NCBI RefSeq assembly: GCF_020360975.1
Contig: NW_025408688.1
Coordinates: forward strand, 620,001-684,000
Direction of reading: 5' to 3'
DNA length: 64,000 nucleotides
Source: Hirsutella rhossiliensis
Lineage: Eukaryota > Ascomycota > Sordariomycetes > Hypocreales > Ophiocordycipitaceae
Shown here piece after piece: positions 52,059 through 63,518 of this stretch. The stretch's first letter is position 1. Every line of letters starts with the position of its first letter. The notes under the pieces were generated by a model. It worked only from the letters and a program-made list of their open reading frames with translations. It had not been told where the DNA came from and ran no database searches. The position numbers and the translations under genes were made by a program.

Positions 52059-53077
52059 GAGTAATCAAACATGCACTCCTGATTTTCAAACATGCACTCC
52101 GACTTAAACCCCATTTGGAAGAGAGCCCCACCAAAATTTGGCGCGGCGCGTTCCCAACGCCGTGGCCGCCGCGGCTGCCGCCCGGTCGCATTCAATCAGC
52201 ATTTAATTATCACCAACGCTGGAAGCTGCGTTCCTTGGAGTCGTTCAAATATATCAATACGCCCGGCCCGACCTATTTTCCGATATATATACAATGTGCA
52301 CACCTTTGACTACCGCCCGTGAGATCAATCAACGCCGTGACTATGACTGTGACGGTGCCGGAGGATCCGTAGGATCCGTCTGATCCGTCTGACGCGGCGG
52401 AGGACGAGGCACGTAAGGGACGAACGTATGCCCGGCCTGCCTACCAAAATTGTATGGCGCCGTGTCCTCTGATCCCCTGGCTGTCGGGCAGGCTCCTTGC
52501 CGTCCCTTGCGACTGTACCGGCGGCTGTGCCCACAGGCAGCTATCGTGATGTCCCTGTGCCGAGGGGGGCGGCCCCTGCTGCCACTGTGAGGGCGTAGGT
52601 GGCATCGGGTAGACGTACGATGCCGCCGGCGGCGCCTGTGTGTATACAGGCACATGTGTTGTAGGCGGTGGCATTACGTAGTACCCCTGTGAGCCCGGCG
52701 GCGCCTGTGGAAGTGAGGGCATCGTCTGTTTGTATTCATGTTGCGATCGGTCGAATTCATCGTGACGGTTGTGCGGTAGGCGGCGGCGGCGGTGGCGGCG
52801 TTGGTGTGGTGTGCTGAATAGTTGGTGATAGCTTCAAAACGATGGCTTCAAAACGAACGAACGTGTGTGCAGAGGTGGCCTCGGGCGCCGGCGGCAAGCC
52901 GCGGCGGCCACGGCGTTGGGAACGCGCCGCGCCAAATTTTGGTGGGGCTCTCTTCCAAATGGGGTTTAAGTCGGAGTGCATGTTTGAAAATCAGGAGTGC
53001 ATGCTTGATTACTCCTTCCAAATGGGGTTTAAGTCGGAGTGCATGTTTGAAAATCAGGAGTGCATGTTTGATTACTC
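52059..53077. mobile_element. Long-TIR element with TSD TGCTGCTGCTGC and a duplicated right terminus
   Basis: Ends begin GAGTAATCAAACATGCACTC at 52059 and finish as the inverse, GATTACTC, at 53077. TIRs are about 120 bp (52059-52180; 52891-53077 including an extra unit). Direct repeats TGCTGCTGCTGC flank it (52047-52058, 53078-53089); a 9-12-bp duplication would fit a MULE-type element, though this is simple sequence. The last 63 bp of the right TIR occur twice in tandem (52953-53015, 53016-53078). The centre holds a proline-rich frame. Confidence 0.82.
52441..52722 (-). CDS. Proline-rich 93-residue frame inside the TIR element, doubtful
   Basis: ATG 52722. Composition is rich in Pro, Gln and Tyr (PQAPPGSQGYYVMPPP). 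No conserved domain was recognised. It could be an exon of a captured gene. Confidence 0.3.
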   Translation of the reverse strand: MPSLPQAPPGSQGYYVMPPPTTHVPVYTQAPPAASYVYPMPPTPSQWQQGPPPSAQGHHDSCLWAQPPVQSQGTARSLPDSQGIRGHGAIQFW

Positions 53078-53089
53078 TGCTGCTGCTGC

Positions 53090-53971
53090 GTGAGAAATCT
53101 CGGCGCCTGTGAACCGACGTAAGCAATTCCCGCATGCAGAGTAACATGAATGTGCGGAGCAGATGAAGCGGCCCCGGCCCCTCCGTCCCGGCTCATGGCA
53201 GGGACCGCTTACTTCGTACGTGCAGCCGTCGTGTAAACGCTGGATTGGCTGGGGATACACCAATTATTCACGGTCAACATACCGTGTGCGCCGGGCCAGC
53301 ACTCACTGGTGCCAGGACTGGTCGAACAAGCAGGGCCGCATGTTCATCCCCGGCTGCGCAAGGGATCGCGACGGGGGTTGGACCGTCGATGGGCAGCTTT
53401 TACCTGAGCACAGGTCAGCCGGCGTTCGCAGACACGGCCTGCATGTAAGAGCCGTGTGCATTATAGATCCCACACCGGCTCCGGGATGGGCGAGCACCGC
53501 TTCAACCGTGAATGGCCACTCGAAACGCGCAGCTGTCGTCATTTCTTCCCGATCATTGTGCGCGTTTCGATGCTCTATACGTCAGCCCATGACACTGGCC
53601 TCCATTGTCGACTTTTAGCCCCTCTGCCTCGCTCTGGGATTGTGAAGTCGAGACGATCCTGTCGTGGACTGCGAGCTGCAGTTCTCGACAAGCCGCATCG
53701 GTGGCTCGGGTATCACACACAGCCTCCGCACTTCACGCCTATATATATAACTAACAAGGGGTTCTTGTACAGACCAGTCCTGGTCGTGGAGGCTTTTTCC
53801 CGAGGCCTTGATGGCATGGCGCTGAATGTTTCCTTCGCCGTGTATGTTCGCCCCCTGCGTCGCCGTAAAACCTCAGTCTTCGCCCTCTCCAGACCCAACA
53901 GAGGCCTTCCCACCTGATGAGTCGAGATCTTCCAACCCAATCAAGGACCATGAAGCTCGTCAAGTCCCTCG
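53090..53971. other. No recognisable gene
   Basis: Several open frames on both strands without recognised motifs; probably the 3' flank of the membrane-protein gene. Confidence 0.35.
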
Positions 53972-55262
53972 CTATCCCCGACCAAAGCGCAAGCCTGACC
54001 ACCGCCTCGTTTGAGTCTCGTTGGCGTTGCCAGGCAGCCCGCCGCCGGCACCCGTACGGCTCTCCTGAAGCTCAAATACTTGGTCCGCGGTCCCGGCATC
54101 GAGCTCGTGGCGCTCACTGGCCTCCAGCTCTGACCTGCCGTGTCTAGGATCAGGCCGCGCCGCGCCGTCCAGCTCCGGCTTGGTCCAGCCTGCTGCCGCC
54201 GCATCCGCTTCGTGACGTTTCCTCCGCCGATTCCAGAGCAAGGCGACGGCCACGCCCAGGAGTGCCATCAAGCCGACGGCGCCAACCGCGATGCCCGCAA
54301 TCGCGCCTCCGTGAGGGACTGTGGCTCGGGCTTGCCCTGAATCCTGCGCGCTTCCGCCCCGTGGGCCACCGTTCTGTGATCCTGTCGTCGTCGTCATCGT
54401 CAAGGAGGCTGGAACATCATGGGGGCGGCGGTTGAGCTGAATGGTCGGCGCGTACAGCTTGACGGTCATGAAAGAGACGGGCATTATGCTCGTCCGCCCG
54501 CTCAAGGTAGAGGTGAGCGTGATGACATAGCCGGCGTCGGTCCCGGTCATCTCCTCGAGCGTCGAGTTGCCCGAGCAGGACCACTGTTTGTGCATGGCAT
54601 CGAACTTGCTGACGGCGGAGGTGCAGTAGACGACGGGAGGAGACGGAGGGATATTCACCATGTAGTCGAAGCCACTAACAGCAGGAGTGTCAGTTACTAC
54701 ATGTGCGACCCGAGCCAAAGGCGGGCATAGGCGCCCGGGAACCGCTCATGCCCGGGAACAGCTCATGCCCGAGGAACCGCTCATGCCCGAGGAGTCGATC
54801 ATGCTTACATGGGACAGCATACATAGGCGCTCTCATCGGGCAGAAGCGTCGACACGACGATGCCGTTGATGTAGAGGTAGTTGCTCGATGTATTGGATGC
54901 CGTCGCGCTCGCCACCGTCCGCCAGCTCGTCGGACACTCGAGCCCCGGCGAGAAGAAGATGCCTCGACCTTGGAACTTTCTATACCTACTGTAGTGAGGC
55001 AAGCACGGAACGAAAGACGCCGACGGGCAGATGGAGTGGGCGCTCCTGAAGTCGGTGACGAAGATGCTCAGGTCCTGGGCATAGTCGAATCCCCCTTGGT
55101 CCAGCGTGCCGAACACGGCCGAGTCCAGCGTCCGGTCGAAGCATCGCGAGGGCGCGCCAAAGGCCGTCGTCAGCGGGCCCGCGTTCTTGCGCGTTATCGT
55201 GGACCGACTCGTCTCGGCCCTCGTCGGTGTAGGCGTAGAAGTCGGCAGGACGGAGGCCATAT
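53972..55262 (-). CDS. Single-pass membrane glycoprotein, two exons; start codon uncertain
   Basis: Exon 2 54674-53972 and exon 1 ending at 54809 are joined by a 134-nt intron (54808-54675, GTAAGC..TTAG), giving CCPIGFDYMVN. The ectodomain has several Cys residues (RCFDRTLDS, CPSASFVPCLP, LECPTSWRTV, YVCCP, YCTSAV). One transmembrane helix IAGIAVGAVGLMALLGVAVA is followed by RRRKRH and a polar cytoplasmic tail. The frame stays open to about 55458 without an ATG near the expected signal peptide. The first in-frame ATG is 55262, which would lack a signal sequence. Either a further upstream exon, a frameshift or loss of the start is possible. It resembles fungal surface or sensor proteins of unknown function. 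The intron contains three imperfect 18-bp repeats. Confidence 0.65.
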
Positions 55263-55459
55263 TCTCGCACCTCGAGACGCCAGGCCGCCGGCGTCCATGT
55301 GAAGAGATGTCGCCGCGCACAGTGAGTGACGGCTTCAGAGGCCTGGTTGCTTCTCTGGTCCGACCGACTCCTCCGTTTGGCTGCGCCTGATTGCCTTCCG
55401 CTGCAGCCTGCGAGCGAGGGCCCGGGCCCAGGCCCAGCTGCGTGAGCAGCAGACTCAAG

Positions 55460-57480
55460 CAGGGATGAGGCTGCAGGACAGCAGCGGCGTGTCCGGGGTG
55501 CTTATTGGCCCCCTGAGAAAGCCATGCCGGTTAGCGACGAATGGATGTGTGATGATACCTATTCTCGCCCCCCCCCCTTTCTCCACGGCCTCCCATATTT
55601 CCACACATGTACCGGCTTGGAGATTGTACAACGCCGCCGGAGGGGGACGGTATCGGCCCTGCTATGTGATTAGAGCCTTGGACGGAGTCGGGCCTTGAAG
55701 CCGGGCCAGTGAAATCCCGTATACGGCATGTGCTCTGCGAGTTGCCGGCTGATGTGAGAACGCAGCCCCCCGGGGTAGTCAAAGCACAGGCACCGAACTG
55801 TTCCTGCTCATGATGCTATCTGAGGAGGTTGAAGAGTGACTGGGCACCATGGAGAGACCGAGTCGAGCAAGCATGTCTGTGCTTCGCAAGTCGTACTCTG
55901 TAAACAATGTCTATTTAGGCGTATTGGACGAATCCCATGTATTTGGTGCTCAAGCACAGCTGAACGCAAGGGCTCGGGGAAGGGGGGGGGGCCGGACAGG
56001 CGCAGAAGAATAGAGTTGCGTCTGCCGAAAGATCAAATGCTAGCATGCGGGCTGCTGAAGAGGGATAAACCGATCAACATGAGTCTGCAGGCCAGCTGGC
56101 CGGGGGTGCGCGCGGGCCTGGATCGGTGAGGGAAACAAAGAAGATGTCGTCGGGTGTTAGCTAGCGATCCTTCCAGGATCAGCAATAAATACACCCTTAC
56201 GCCCCGGCACTGTGAGAACAGCGGCACATCAACAAGAGGGTGCTGGGACCTGTGTCACACAGCACCTGATAATCCAGCTTGTGGACGGTCAAGCCGGGGG
56301 GAGGGGGGGGGGGCTCACCCGCAAAGCGTCAAGCCTTATCGTTTGCTCCTCAAAAAAAGAAGACCTCGTAGTTGTAAAGTAAGTATCTGTATGTATGTAC
56401 AGATGTCTGTATATACTGTATGTAGGATCCGGGGCTGAAAATGGTGGCACATCCTGAAGCAGCCTGGGACAGGGCGGCGCTCGTGGGGGCCAAAGCCGGG
56501 CATCCAAGTCCAGTGCTATTGATTAACCCACCTGACCCCTTTAGCACTGGACGGAAATGCAACGCGCCTGACTAGCTCGTCTAAAGAAGCCATCGCGCTT
56601 ACTTGGCCATCAGAAATGCCGCGCATCTTGAGGCGGTGGCCAAGAGTAGGAACCCATCCGGGATGAAGCAAGCGACGTCAGGCGCATGTTGGCAGACGCT
56701 GGTTGGTTGACCAGAAGGTTAAACGACCAGGGTAGCAATGACCGGTCTGCCGATTTGCATGAGTCTTATGATGAATAGTTATCAAAACTTGGCAATGTCG
56801 AACATGATAACCTGGAGCGCCGGTATTATAAGACAAAAGGCAGCTAGTATATACCCCTGCGATACGGGCATCCGCGGAATACGTGCTTTGACCAGCCGTG
56901 CGTGCGGGGGCCCAGCTGCCATAGTACCAACGAGTCAAGGCAATCGTGACGATGAGAGAGTCGCAGAGGGTTAGGTTCGAACTGTTATAATACTACAAGA
57001 ACAACCCAACTCCAGTGAGGGCCTCCCAGCTTAAGCGAGGGGCAAATATGCAGTATAGCGACAGGGAAGGCAGCCCCTGTGCGATGGGCACAAAGGGATC
57101 GTGGACGCCGAACGTGCAAGATGTCTGAATCGTCATTTAGGCATCGGGCCTGAATCTAGGGCACGATATCTTTCATATCTGTCGACCAGGGTGCGCCGCG
57201 TGCAATGCTTAGACCAAGGCACCCAAGGGACGCAACATGCACCAGATACGCAGGCCAGGATCGAACAAAAGAAATAGATTTATGCGTCAATATGTGATAT
57301 GTTGGATGACCTATTAAACCCTATGTTCAACTGCCGCGTCCCGAGAAACAAACCAAAATGGAGGGCGGCGCGAATTATTGGTATCACGCCCAGAATACCG
57401 ATCATGATCGATGGCTTATGGTCGCACAGACCATGTTGAAGTCAAAAAGGGATCGAACTCTACATCGTAGCCACACCTCG
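55460..57480. other. No recognisable gene
   Basis: Contains homopolymer runs (C at 55567, G at about 55982 and 56301) and no supported frame. It is shared between the upstream region of the membrane-protein gene and the 3' flank of the adhesin-like gene. Confidence 0.4.
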
Positions 57481-60291
57481 CTACAAGAAAAGGAAGGCGA
57501 CAACACCGGCAAGGACGTTGAAGGCAACAGTAACACGGCCCGAAGAGCCGGTGACTTTGCTGGAGCTGGTACCAGCGACGGTGCCGTTGGTAGGGCGGCC
57601 CTGGTTACCGGCGGCGGGAGCGGCAGGCGCGGGGGCGGCAGGCGCAGGGGCAGCAGCGCCGGGGGCGCCGGGGCCAGCAGCAGGCGCGGAGCCAGCGCGG
57701 CTGGTGGCCGGGGGGGTGGTGCCATTGTTGGGCTGCTTGGCGATCTGGACGGTGGCCGGGGTCTGGACGTGGCCCTTGACCTCAGGGACTCTGTTGACCG
57801 GGGCGACGCCGGAGGGGACGGCGTTGGTCTTGGGGGTCCGATCAGGAGCGGAACCAGAGCCGCCGGCGACAGGAGCAGAACCGGAAACAGAGACTTGCTT
57901 GGGAGCGGAAGCAGGGCCGGAAGCAGGGCCGGAGGCAGCGCCGGGGGCAGGGGCCTGGTACGGAGCGGAAGCAGGGACTTCGGCGACAGAAGCAGGGCAA
58001 GCGGTCTCCGGCACCTGGTGAGAAGCGGAATCAGGGACAGGGGCGGAAGCGACGGGAGCCATATTGACGGCGGGAGCGTCCTTCGAAGGGCGCGGGATGC
58101 ATGAGGGCTTGCCTGGGGCGACCTTCTGGGGCTGGCTGAAGTCCTCGACGTGGTGCTCAGCAGGGCTGAGGACCTCGACGTTGACCTTGGACCCGCTGGT
58201 GGCCTCGCCAGTGACCTTCGGCTGGCTGGGGGCCTCGCCGTTGACCTTCGGTTGGCTGGTGGTCTCGCCGTTGACCTTCGGTTGGCTGGGGGCCTCGCCG
58301 TTGACCTTCGGCTGGCTGGGGGCCTCGCCGTTGACCTTCGGCTGGCTGGTGGTCTCGCCGTTGACCTTCGGTTGGCTGGGGGTCTCGCCGTTGACCTTCG
58401 GCTGGCTGGGGGCCTCGCCGTTGACCTTCGGCTGGCTGGTGGTCTCGCCGTTGACCTTCGGCTGGCTGGGGGCCTCGCCGTTGACCATGGGCTCGACGTG
58501 AATGTTCTTCGTGCCCTCGGTGACAGTAGTCTTGACCTCGGCAACAGCGTGGGCAATGGCAGCAACAGTGACGGTGCGGACCTTGTCTTCGGCGACAGGG
58601 GCCGGGGCAACGCCTGGGACGGGCTTCTGAACAGGTCCGCACTTCTCGGCGACGCAAGTCTGGACGCAGGAGCATTTGGCCTCGGTCTCGCACTGCTTAA
58701 AAGCCCAAGTGACGGAGGCAACGGCAGAAGCGGAGGCAGAAGTTGAGACGGAGCCGCTGGCGGGGGCGGCAGGCTGTGCATTGGCGACGAGGTTGTAGCC
58801 GCAGTTGCTGCCGGAGCAGGTAGACTTCTTGCAGCTGGAGACGCTGGCGCACTCGTAGATGGTGACGTCGGCCTTGGCGGAAGCTTCGGCCTTGACGGAG
58901 ACATGACCGTTCTGGACCGTGACGCGGTTGAGACTGCCAGTGTCGCAGACGAGCTCATAGACACCAGGGGCAACCTCAGTGTGGCTGACGGGGAGACCAT
59001 AGACGTACTGTCCCTGGACCTTGGTGACGACAAGGCCGGCCTGGCTGGGCTCGCAGATTTCGAAGCTGAACTTAACCTCGGCGCTCGCCTCGATGTGGTA
59101 GACAGCGCGCCAGCTGACGACATCGGCCCCAGGGGGCATGTAGGTGATGGCACAGAGACCGCCCCGGATGGTGAACTCGAATTCGAGGCTCAACTTGTAC
59201 AGAGCTTCCACGTGAAGCTTCGAGATGACGCTGCCAGTCGCAGCAGCAGGGGCAATACCAGTGGCCGTGGCAATGGAGGTGGAAGCGCCGATCTTGGTCG
59301 ACGAGCTCGCGGCATGAGAGCTGGCAACGCCGGCAGGTCCTGAGGGAGCATGGGTTGCATTGCCGCTGTTGCCGCCAATGGACGTGGAAGCGCTGACAGA
59401 AGTAGCAAAGCTCGAGGTGACAGTGGTGCCTTTGCCACCAGGAACCTGGGAAGCGGAAGCGCTGGAAGAGCTGGAAGTAACAGAGGTGCCCTTGCCGTCT
59501 TTGCCGTCAGGGGTGTTGGAAGCGAAGGCGCTGGCAGAGCTGGCAGAGCTAGAGGTAGCCTGAGCAGCCGAGCTGCCAGTAGAGGCCGAGCCGGAGGCAG
59601 AGGCGGAAGAGGACATAGCATGTGTCTTGGACCCAGTCTTGGACCCAGTCTTGGTGTCGGTATGGGCCGAAGGAGTAGCAGTCGTCGACTCCGTCTTGGA
59701 GTCGGTATGGGCCGAAGGAGTACCAGTCTTCGACTCCGTCTTGGAGTCGTTATGGGCCGAAGGAGTAGCAGTCGTCGATTCCGTCTTGGCCTCCATCTTG
59801 CTCTCCGTGTGGGTGGCGCTCGTGGGTGTGCTCAACTGCGTCGTCGACGTCTGAGTCGTCGAAGTGCTTCTCTCAGGCTTGGGCTTGGACTCGGCAACCT
59901 TCTTGCACACAAGGGCCCTGTGGCCTATCCAACAGCCTTTCCAATCGCCAGCCAAGTACGAGGTTTCGCAGTCTTTCCCAGGTAAGGGGTACATGTCTTG
60001 TTTCCAATTGTCAGGTGTATTGAGCTTGTCGATGCCAAATTCTTTAGTCGAAGTGTAAACCTCGTATCCTTCAGGAGGATCATGAACGGAGCCGCACTGG
60101 TCCCAAATGCAGTGTCGCTTAATATTTCCCACCTGGATCTCGCATCGGCGTTTCCTCTCATATATTTCCGTGTCCAGACCCTGGAATGTTTCGGGGATCG
60201 GCTGGGGCACTGGAGCAGGAGGGTTAGGTACGGCAGAGACCGCAGCCGGAGCCGCCACCGCGACGGCAGCGATGGTGCTGGACACGCGCAT
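57481..60291 (-). CDS. GPI-anchored adhesin-like cell-wall protein with ten-residue repeats
   Basis: ATG at 60291 (signal peptide MRVSSTIAAVAVAAPAAVSA) to the stop at 57481, 936 residues in one exon. A Cys-containing N-terminal domain spans about 30-125 (CEIQVGNIKRHCIWDQC .. WKGCWIGHRALVC). A Ser/Thr/Ala-rich stalk at about 130-355 carries TPSAHTDSK-type repeats. A second Cys-rich region spans about 375-540 (GLCAITYMPPG, ECASVSSCKKSTC, CSCVQTCVAEKC). About ten units of QPKVNGE(A/T)(P/T)S lie at about 600-704. A Pro/Ala-rich segment precedes a hydrophobic C-terminus (VAFNVLAGVVAFLFL) with small residues before it, a GPI signal. The plan is like that of Mad1-type adhesins of insect-associated Hypocreales, but homology was not tested. 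Expected role: attachment to surfaces or hosts. Confidence 0.82.
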   Translation of the reverse strand: MRVSSTIAAVAVAAPAAVSAVPNPPAPVPQPIPETFQGLDTEIYERKRRCEIQVGNIKRHCIWDQCGSVHDPPEGYEVYTSTKEFGIDKLNTPDNWKQDMYPLPGKDCETSYLAGDWKGCWIGHRALVCKKVAESKPKPERSTSTTQTSTTQLSTPTSATHTESKMEAKTESTTATPSAHNDSKTESKTGTPSAHTDSKTESTTATPSAHTDTKTGSKTGSKTHAMSSSASASGSASTGSSAAQATSSSASSASAFASNTPDGKDGKGTSVTSSSSSASASQVPGGKGTTVTSSFATSVSASTSIGGNSGNATHAPSGPAGVASSHAASSSTKIGASTSIATATGIAPAAATGSVISKLHVEALYKLSLEFEFTIRGGLCAITYMPPGADVVSWRAVYHIEASAEVKFSFEICEPSQAGLVVTKVQGQYVYGLPVSHTEVAPGVYELVCDTGSLNRVTVQNGHVSVKAEASAKADVTIYECASVSSCKKSTCSGSNCGYNLVANAQPAAPASGSVSTSASASAVASVTWAFKQCETEAKCSCVQTCVAEKCGPVQKPVPGVAPAPVAEDKVRTVTVAAIAHAVAEVKTTVTEGTKNIHVEPMVNGEAPSQPKVNGETTSQPKVNGEAPSQPKVNGETPSQPKVNGETTSQPKVNGEAPSQPKVNGEAPSQPKVNGETTSQPKVNGEAPSQPKVTGEATSGSKVNVEVLSPAEHHVEDFSQPQKVAPGKPSCIPRPSKDAPAVNMAPVASAPVPDSASHQVPETACPASVAEVPASAPYQAPAPGAASGPASGPASAPKQVSVSGSAPVAGGSGSAPDRTPKTNAVPSGVAPVNRVPEVKGHVQTPATVQIAKQPNNGTTPPATSRAGSAPAAGPGAPGAAAPAPAAPAPAAPAAGNQGRPTNGTVAGTSSSKVTGSSGRVTVAFNVLAGVVAFLFL
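58180..58490 (-). repeat. 30-bp tandem repeat in the adhesin-like gene
   Basis: About ten in-frame units coding QPKVNGE(A/T)(P/T)S. Nearly identical units in DNA suggest ongoing copy-number change. Confidence 0.92.
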
Positions 60292-61850
60292 GATGAGTGA
60301 GGGCAAAGTTGCTCGGAATTAAGAGTATTAACGAGTGTAATGAGTCAACCTAATGTCGGGATTAAAGAAGGGGGGTGAGTGAGGGTGAGGGGTAAGCTGG
60401 GCGGTGGCTGATGGGGTGAGGGAGAGCAGTTGGAAGGAGATGGTGAGCCTGTCTTATAAGATGTTGTTGGCCATACGTCGAGTGCCCATATTCATACATG
60501 ATCAAAGTCTTTCCCCCATAGCTTCCGGGAGCCATTCTAGCTGTGCTTACCCAGGGTGGCGGACTCGAGTTCGGATGGGGCATCTCGGGAGCCCTGGTTC
60601 CCAGGGTGATGCCTGCGTCGGCCAGGGACAAGATACTCCGATGCGCCTGCGCCCATAACGTCGCTTGACAGCTGCCGGCAAAGAGAGGATCCAAACAAAC
60701 AACACGAGGGCATGTACTCGGTACCTAGGCACTGTCTGGGCTGGGCATGGCGCCGAGGCCGGCCTCTCGAGCCGAGAGGGGAGGGGAGGGAGGGGAGGAG
60801 CACAGATTGCGGGCAATGCATTATTTCCCCTGGAGCCGGCCGGGGCCTTGCAAGGCGGAGCGACCATCCTTCTTTTGTTTCGTACCGAAGTACCTCGCGT
60901 GAGATATGCACCGATGCTAATTTAAAGCGCACGTTGTTGAGAATCTTTTGCCGTGAAGCTCTTTTGTGTTTGTTGCATTGCATGTGGACAAGGGTAGGGA
61001 AGGGAAGTTGAAGTGGTTGAAGCCATCGCCGAGCACGGAGAGACGTTGTCCCGCCCAAGGGGAAATCGGCCCGCTCACGTGACCTCTCTGCGGCAGGCAG
61101 ACAGATCCCTTGGCGTGCAGCAACGACGTGCAAGACAAGCAACGACGTGCAAGCGACGACGTGCAAGCAACGGCAAGGCAAGCAACGGCAAGGCAAGCAA
61201 CGGCAAGGCAAGGCAAGGCACCCGCCACGGCTTCGAAATCCCAACAACAACAAAACAACATGCATCCAACACGAGTCGTGGCAAACGTCAGTCGGTCGCC
61301 GGCCGCCACGTGCCGCCAGCGCCGGATCCGCTTACCTCAGCAAGCTCAGGCCATTAGTAAGGTCATGTGATGTCCTCGAACAAATGGCCTGAGGTCCGTG
61401 TCAATGATTTTGGGCGTGAGTCAAGATGAACACAACGCGTGTCCTACAACATGATAGAAAGATAAAACCTGGCCGAGGAAAGCATTACGCCACGCTCAAT
61501 AGAATCATACACAATTTGAACGGAATTTCTCTACGGTTCGTAGGCTATAGGGTGGAAGAGTGGCTGGGATGATGATTTCGCCAAAGTCTTAGCTCTCCAC
61601 ATACCAGAGTTTTCCACAAGATACACGCATCTGAGTGTTAAAAAAATATATTCTCGGATAGGGAGTGCCTTAATGAACAGCCCAGTGAAATTAGGAGCAT
61701 ATGTAAAACACGTTGATGTGACCATTGATGGATATGTGAAAAAGGGATACTCCAGAGTCGCGAAAATTGTCGAATAGTCAGTGCGAGTGTTGGACAGAAT
61801 CCTCAGGCCATTTGGTCGAGGAGCGCATGTGACTTAACGTACCCCACTGC
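60292..61850. other. Upstream region of the adhesin-like gene and intergenic DNA
   Basis: No gene was recognised. Short tandem arrays of GGCAAGGCAAGCAAC and CAACGACGTGCAAG lie at about 61115-61220. Confidence 0.45.
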
Positions 61851-61924
61851 GTCATGCAACGCACTAGCGTCACAAGGATAAAAGACTACCGAGAGAAGGA
61901 ATTCTCGGAAGCGAGGGGCAAAAA

Positions 61925-62000
61925 TTCACAACGACAGAGAGCACAACGACAGAGACCAAAACGACAGGGTCCACAACGGCAGAGACTACAGCGGCTTGTT
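61925..62000 (+). repeat. Short tandem array (ACAACGACAGAGAC-like)
   Basis: Four to five degenerate units of about 14-15 bp directly upstream of the LINE/SINE tail. Confidence 0.75.
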
Positions 62001-62029
62001 ATGGACTGGAAAACAGTAGGCGCAATGCA

Positions 62030-62141
62030 AGATGATCCGTGGGGCTTGGGGTGTTATGCATCAATGTCTTGAATTGTCAATAGCTGAAAACGTCTAGGCC
62101 CTATAGGAAATATCCTCCGGGCGAAATAAATCATCATCATC
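62030..62141 (+). mobile_element. LINE/SINE 3' tail remnant
   Basis: GATCCGTGGGGCTTGGGGTG .. GTCTAGGCCCTATAGG .. CCTCCGGGCGAAATAAATCATCATCATCAT. It matches the 3' 110 bp of the SINE at 16870-17348 and the last part of the LINE at 33.9-34.0 kb. It ends in an ATC simple repeat instead of AC. Confidence 0.78.
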
Positions 62142-63040
62142 ATTATGATTCAATGCGTTCTGGAGTTGCAGCCCGACAGGTGCCGAGGACCGGTGGGGGA
62201 GTTCGGGGGGTGGAACCGGGTCCACCACATAAGTAAATTAAGCAGGGGGCCACGGAAATAAAAGGAGGACTGGCCGGTTCCCCCGGGGAATGTCGCAGAG
62301 ATGATGGATGCCTAGCTGTCAAGGGCATATAAGGCTACACGATTTGTTTGTCAACACATGAGAGATCCTCCTGCAATTCACTTACACATAAGTCGGACGT
62401 TTCATTTAGTGATAATTATGCGAGGCGATAGGTTGCTCCTTGCAGAGACTTGACTAAAAAGTCATGTCCTCTTAGCCTAAACATGCGCGGGGTGCATCGC
62501 GACAGCAAGGAAGAAAATTAGACGATTTATCGATCACTGGAGGAGTCATGAGTGTGCCGCCGATTGGGCGGGGATAGAGACAAACGTCGCAGCTAAGTGG
62601 GTTCTGCGATCCTTTGTAGGCTCAACCGATGGCGGGACGGTTTTATACACCTTAATAATCACGGGGTTAATGCACAAACCATTTGATTTAGTACCCCAAG
62701 GACGATAGATGGGGCCTCAACTCCGGCGCGTAAGCTTATCGGGCATTAACGACAAGGTTCCAGGATGTCAAAAGGAAATGAGAGATGCCATGCATATGAC
62801 GGTTATAGAGAGTCTATTGGCCTTAACCACTGCCTAAGTCAAGGGGACGAAGGTCCCAGTTACATACACAAGAACGGGTTCGGACAGACATTATTGCAGG
62901 GATTATCGCGCTAAGCATGGGTTAAAAGCCATCGCGTCTCGACTACAGCCCAAATAGGATAATTGAAGGTAGGTCACCGTGTATCGATACACAGACGAGT
63001 CACAAAGAAGCTGTGGGAATGTAGCATATAGCTATAGTAG
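62142..63040. other. No recognisable gene; probably LTR of the next element in part
   Basis: No coding potential was seen. The left boundary of the following LTR element could not be placed. Confidence 0.35.
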
Positions 63041-63112
63041 GATTGTAAGGGAGGTGCGCACACACGCACACGTGACCCTTAGCGTCACGTGTATGGACCT
63101 CGGGGATCCGTG

Positions 63113-63118
63113 TATAAA
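63113..63118 (+). promoter_or_regulatory. TATA box of the LTR promoter
   Basis: TATAAA, about 40 bp downstream of a palindrome ACACGTGA..TCACGTGT (63067-63091); it fits a U3 promoter but was not tested. Confidence 0.4.
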
Positions 63119-63518
63119 GGGCACGTAGTGTGCCCCTCATTCCCTTTCCTCCCTTCCTAGCAAGACATCTTGAATACAACCCATTGCGTTACTGCAGTAC
63201 AGACCTCCCGACACTGATCAGTGATCGATTTGGTCGATCACAGATTGGCAAGGAAGAAGAGATAGAACGCAACCTTCGAAAGCCCAACTACCATATTCCT
63301 AGCGATATTGCCCTGGTTGGACCTAGAGGAGGTTTCTATGCTAAGATCAAGGACTCTACGATTACCCGGACCCGGCAACCAACTAGCTCCCGGTAGGCCA
63401 TTGATAGATCCTTCCAACTTCACTTAACGGTTACATTAAGTGTAAGTGCGTCCACAACGCCGATTCGACAACTACGTGACAGCCCTCACGATTCGACAAC
63501 TACGTGACAACCCTCACG

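Noticed and set aside
52047..53089. TGCTGCTGCTGC repeats taken as certain target duplication
   Set aside because: Kept only as likely, because the motif is simple sequence and could arise independently on both sides.
57402..59153. 583-codon Pro/Ser/Arg-rich minus-strand frame
   Set aside because: Alternate frame of the adhesin repeats; its repeat peptide mirrors the real 30-bp repeat, and it has no signal peptide or domains.
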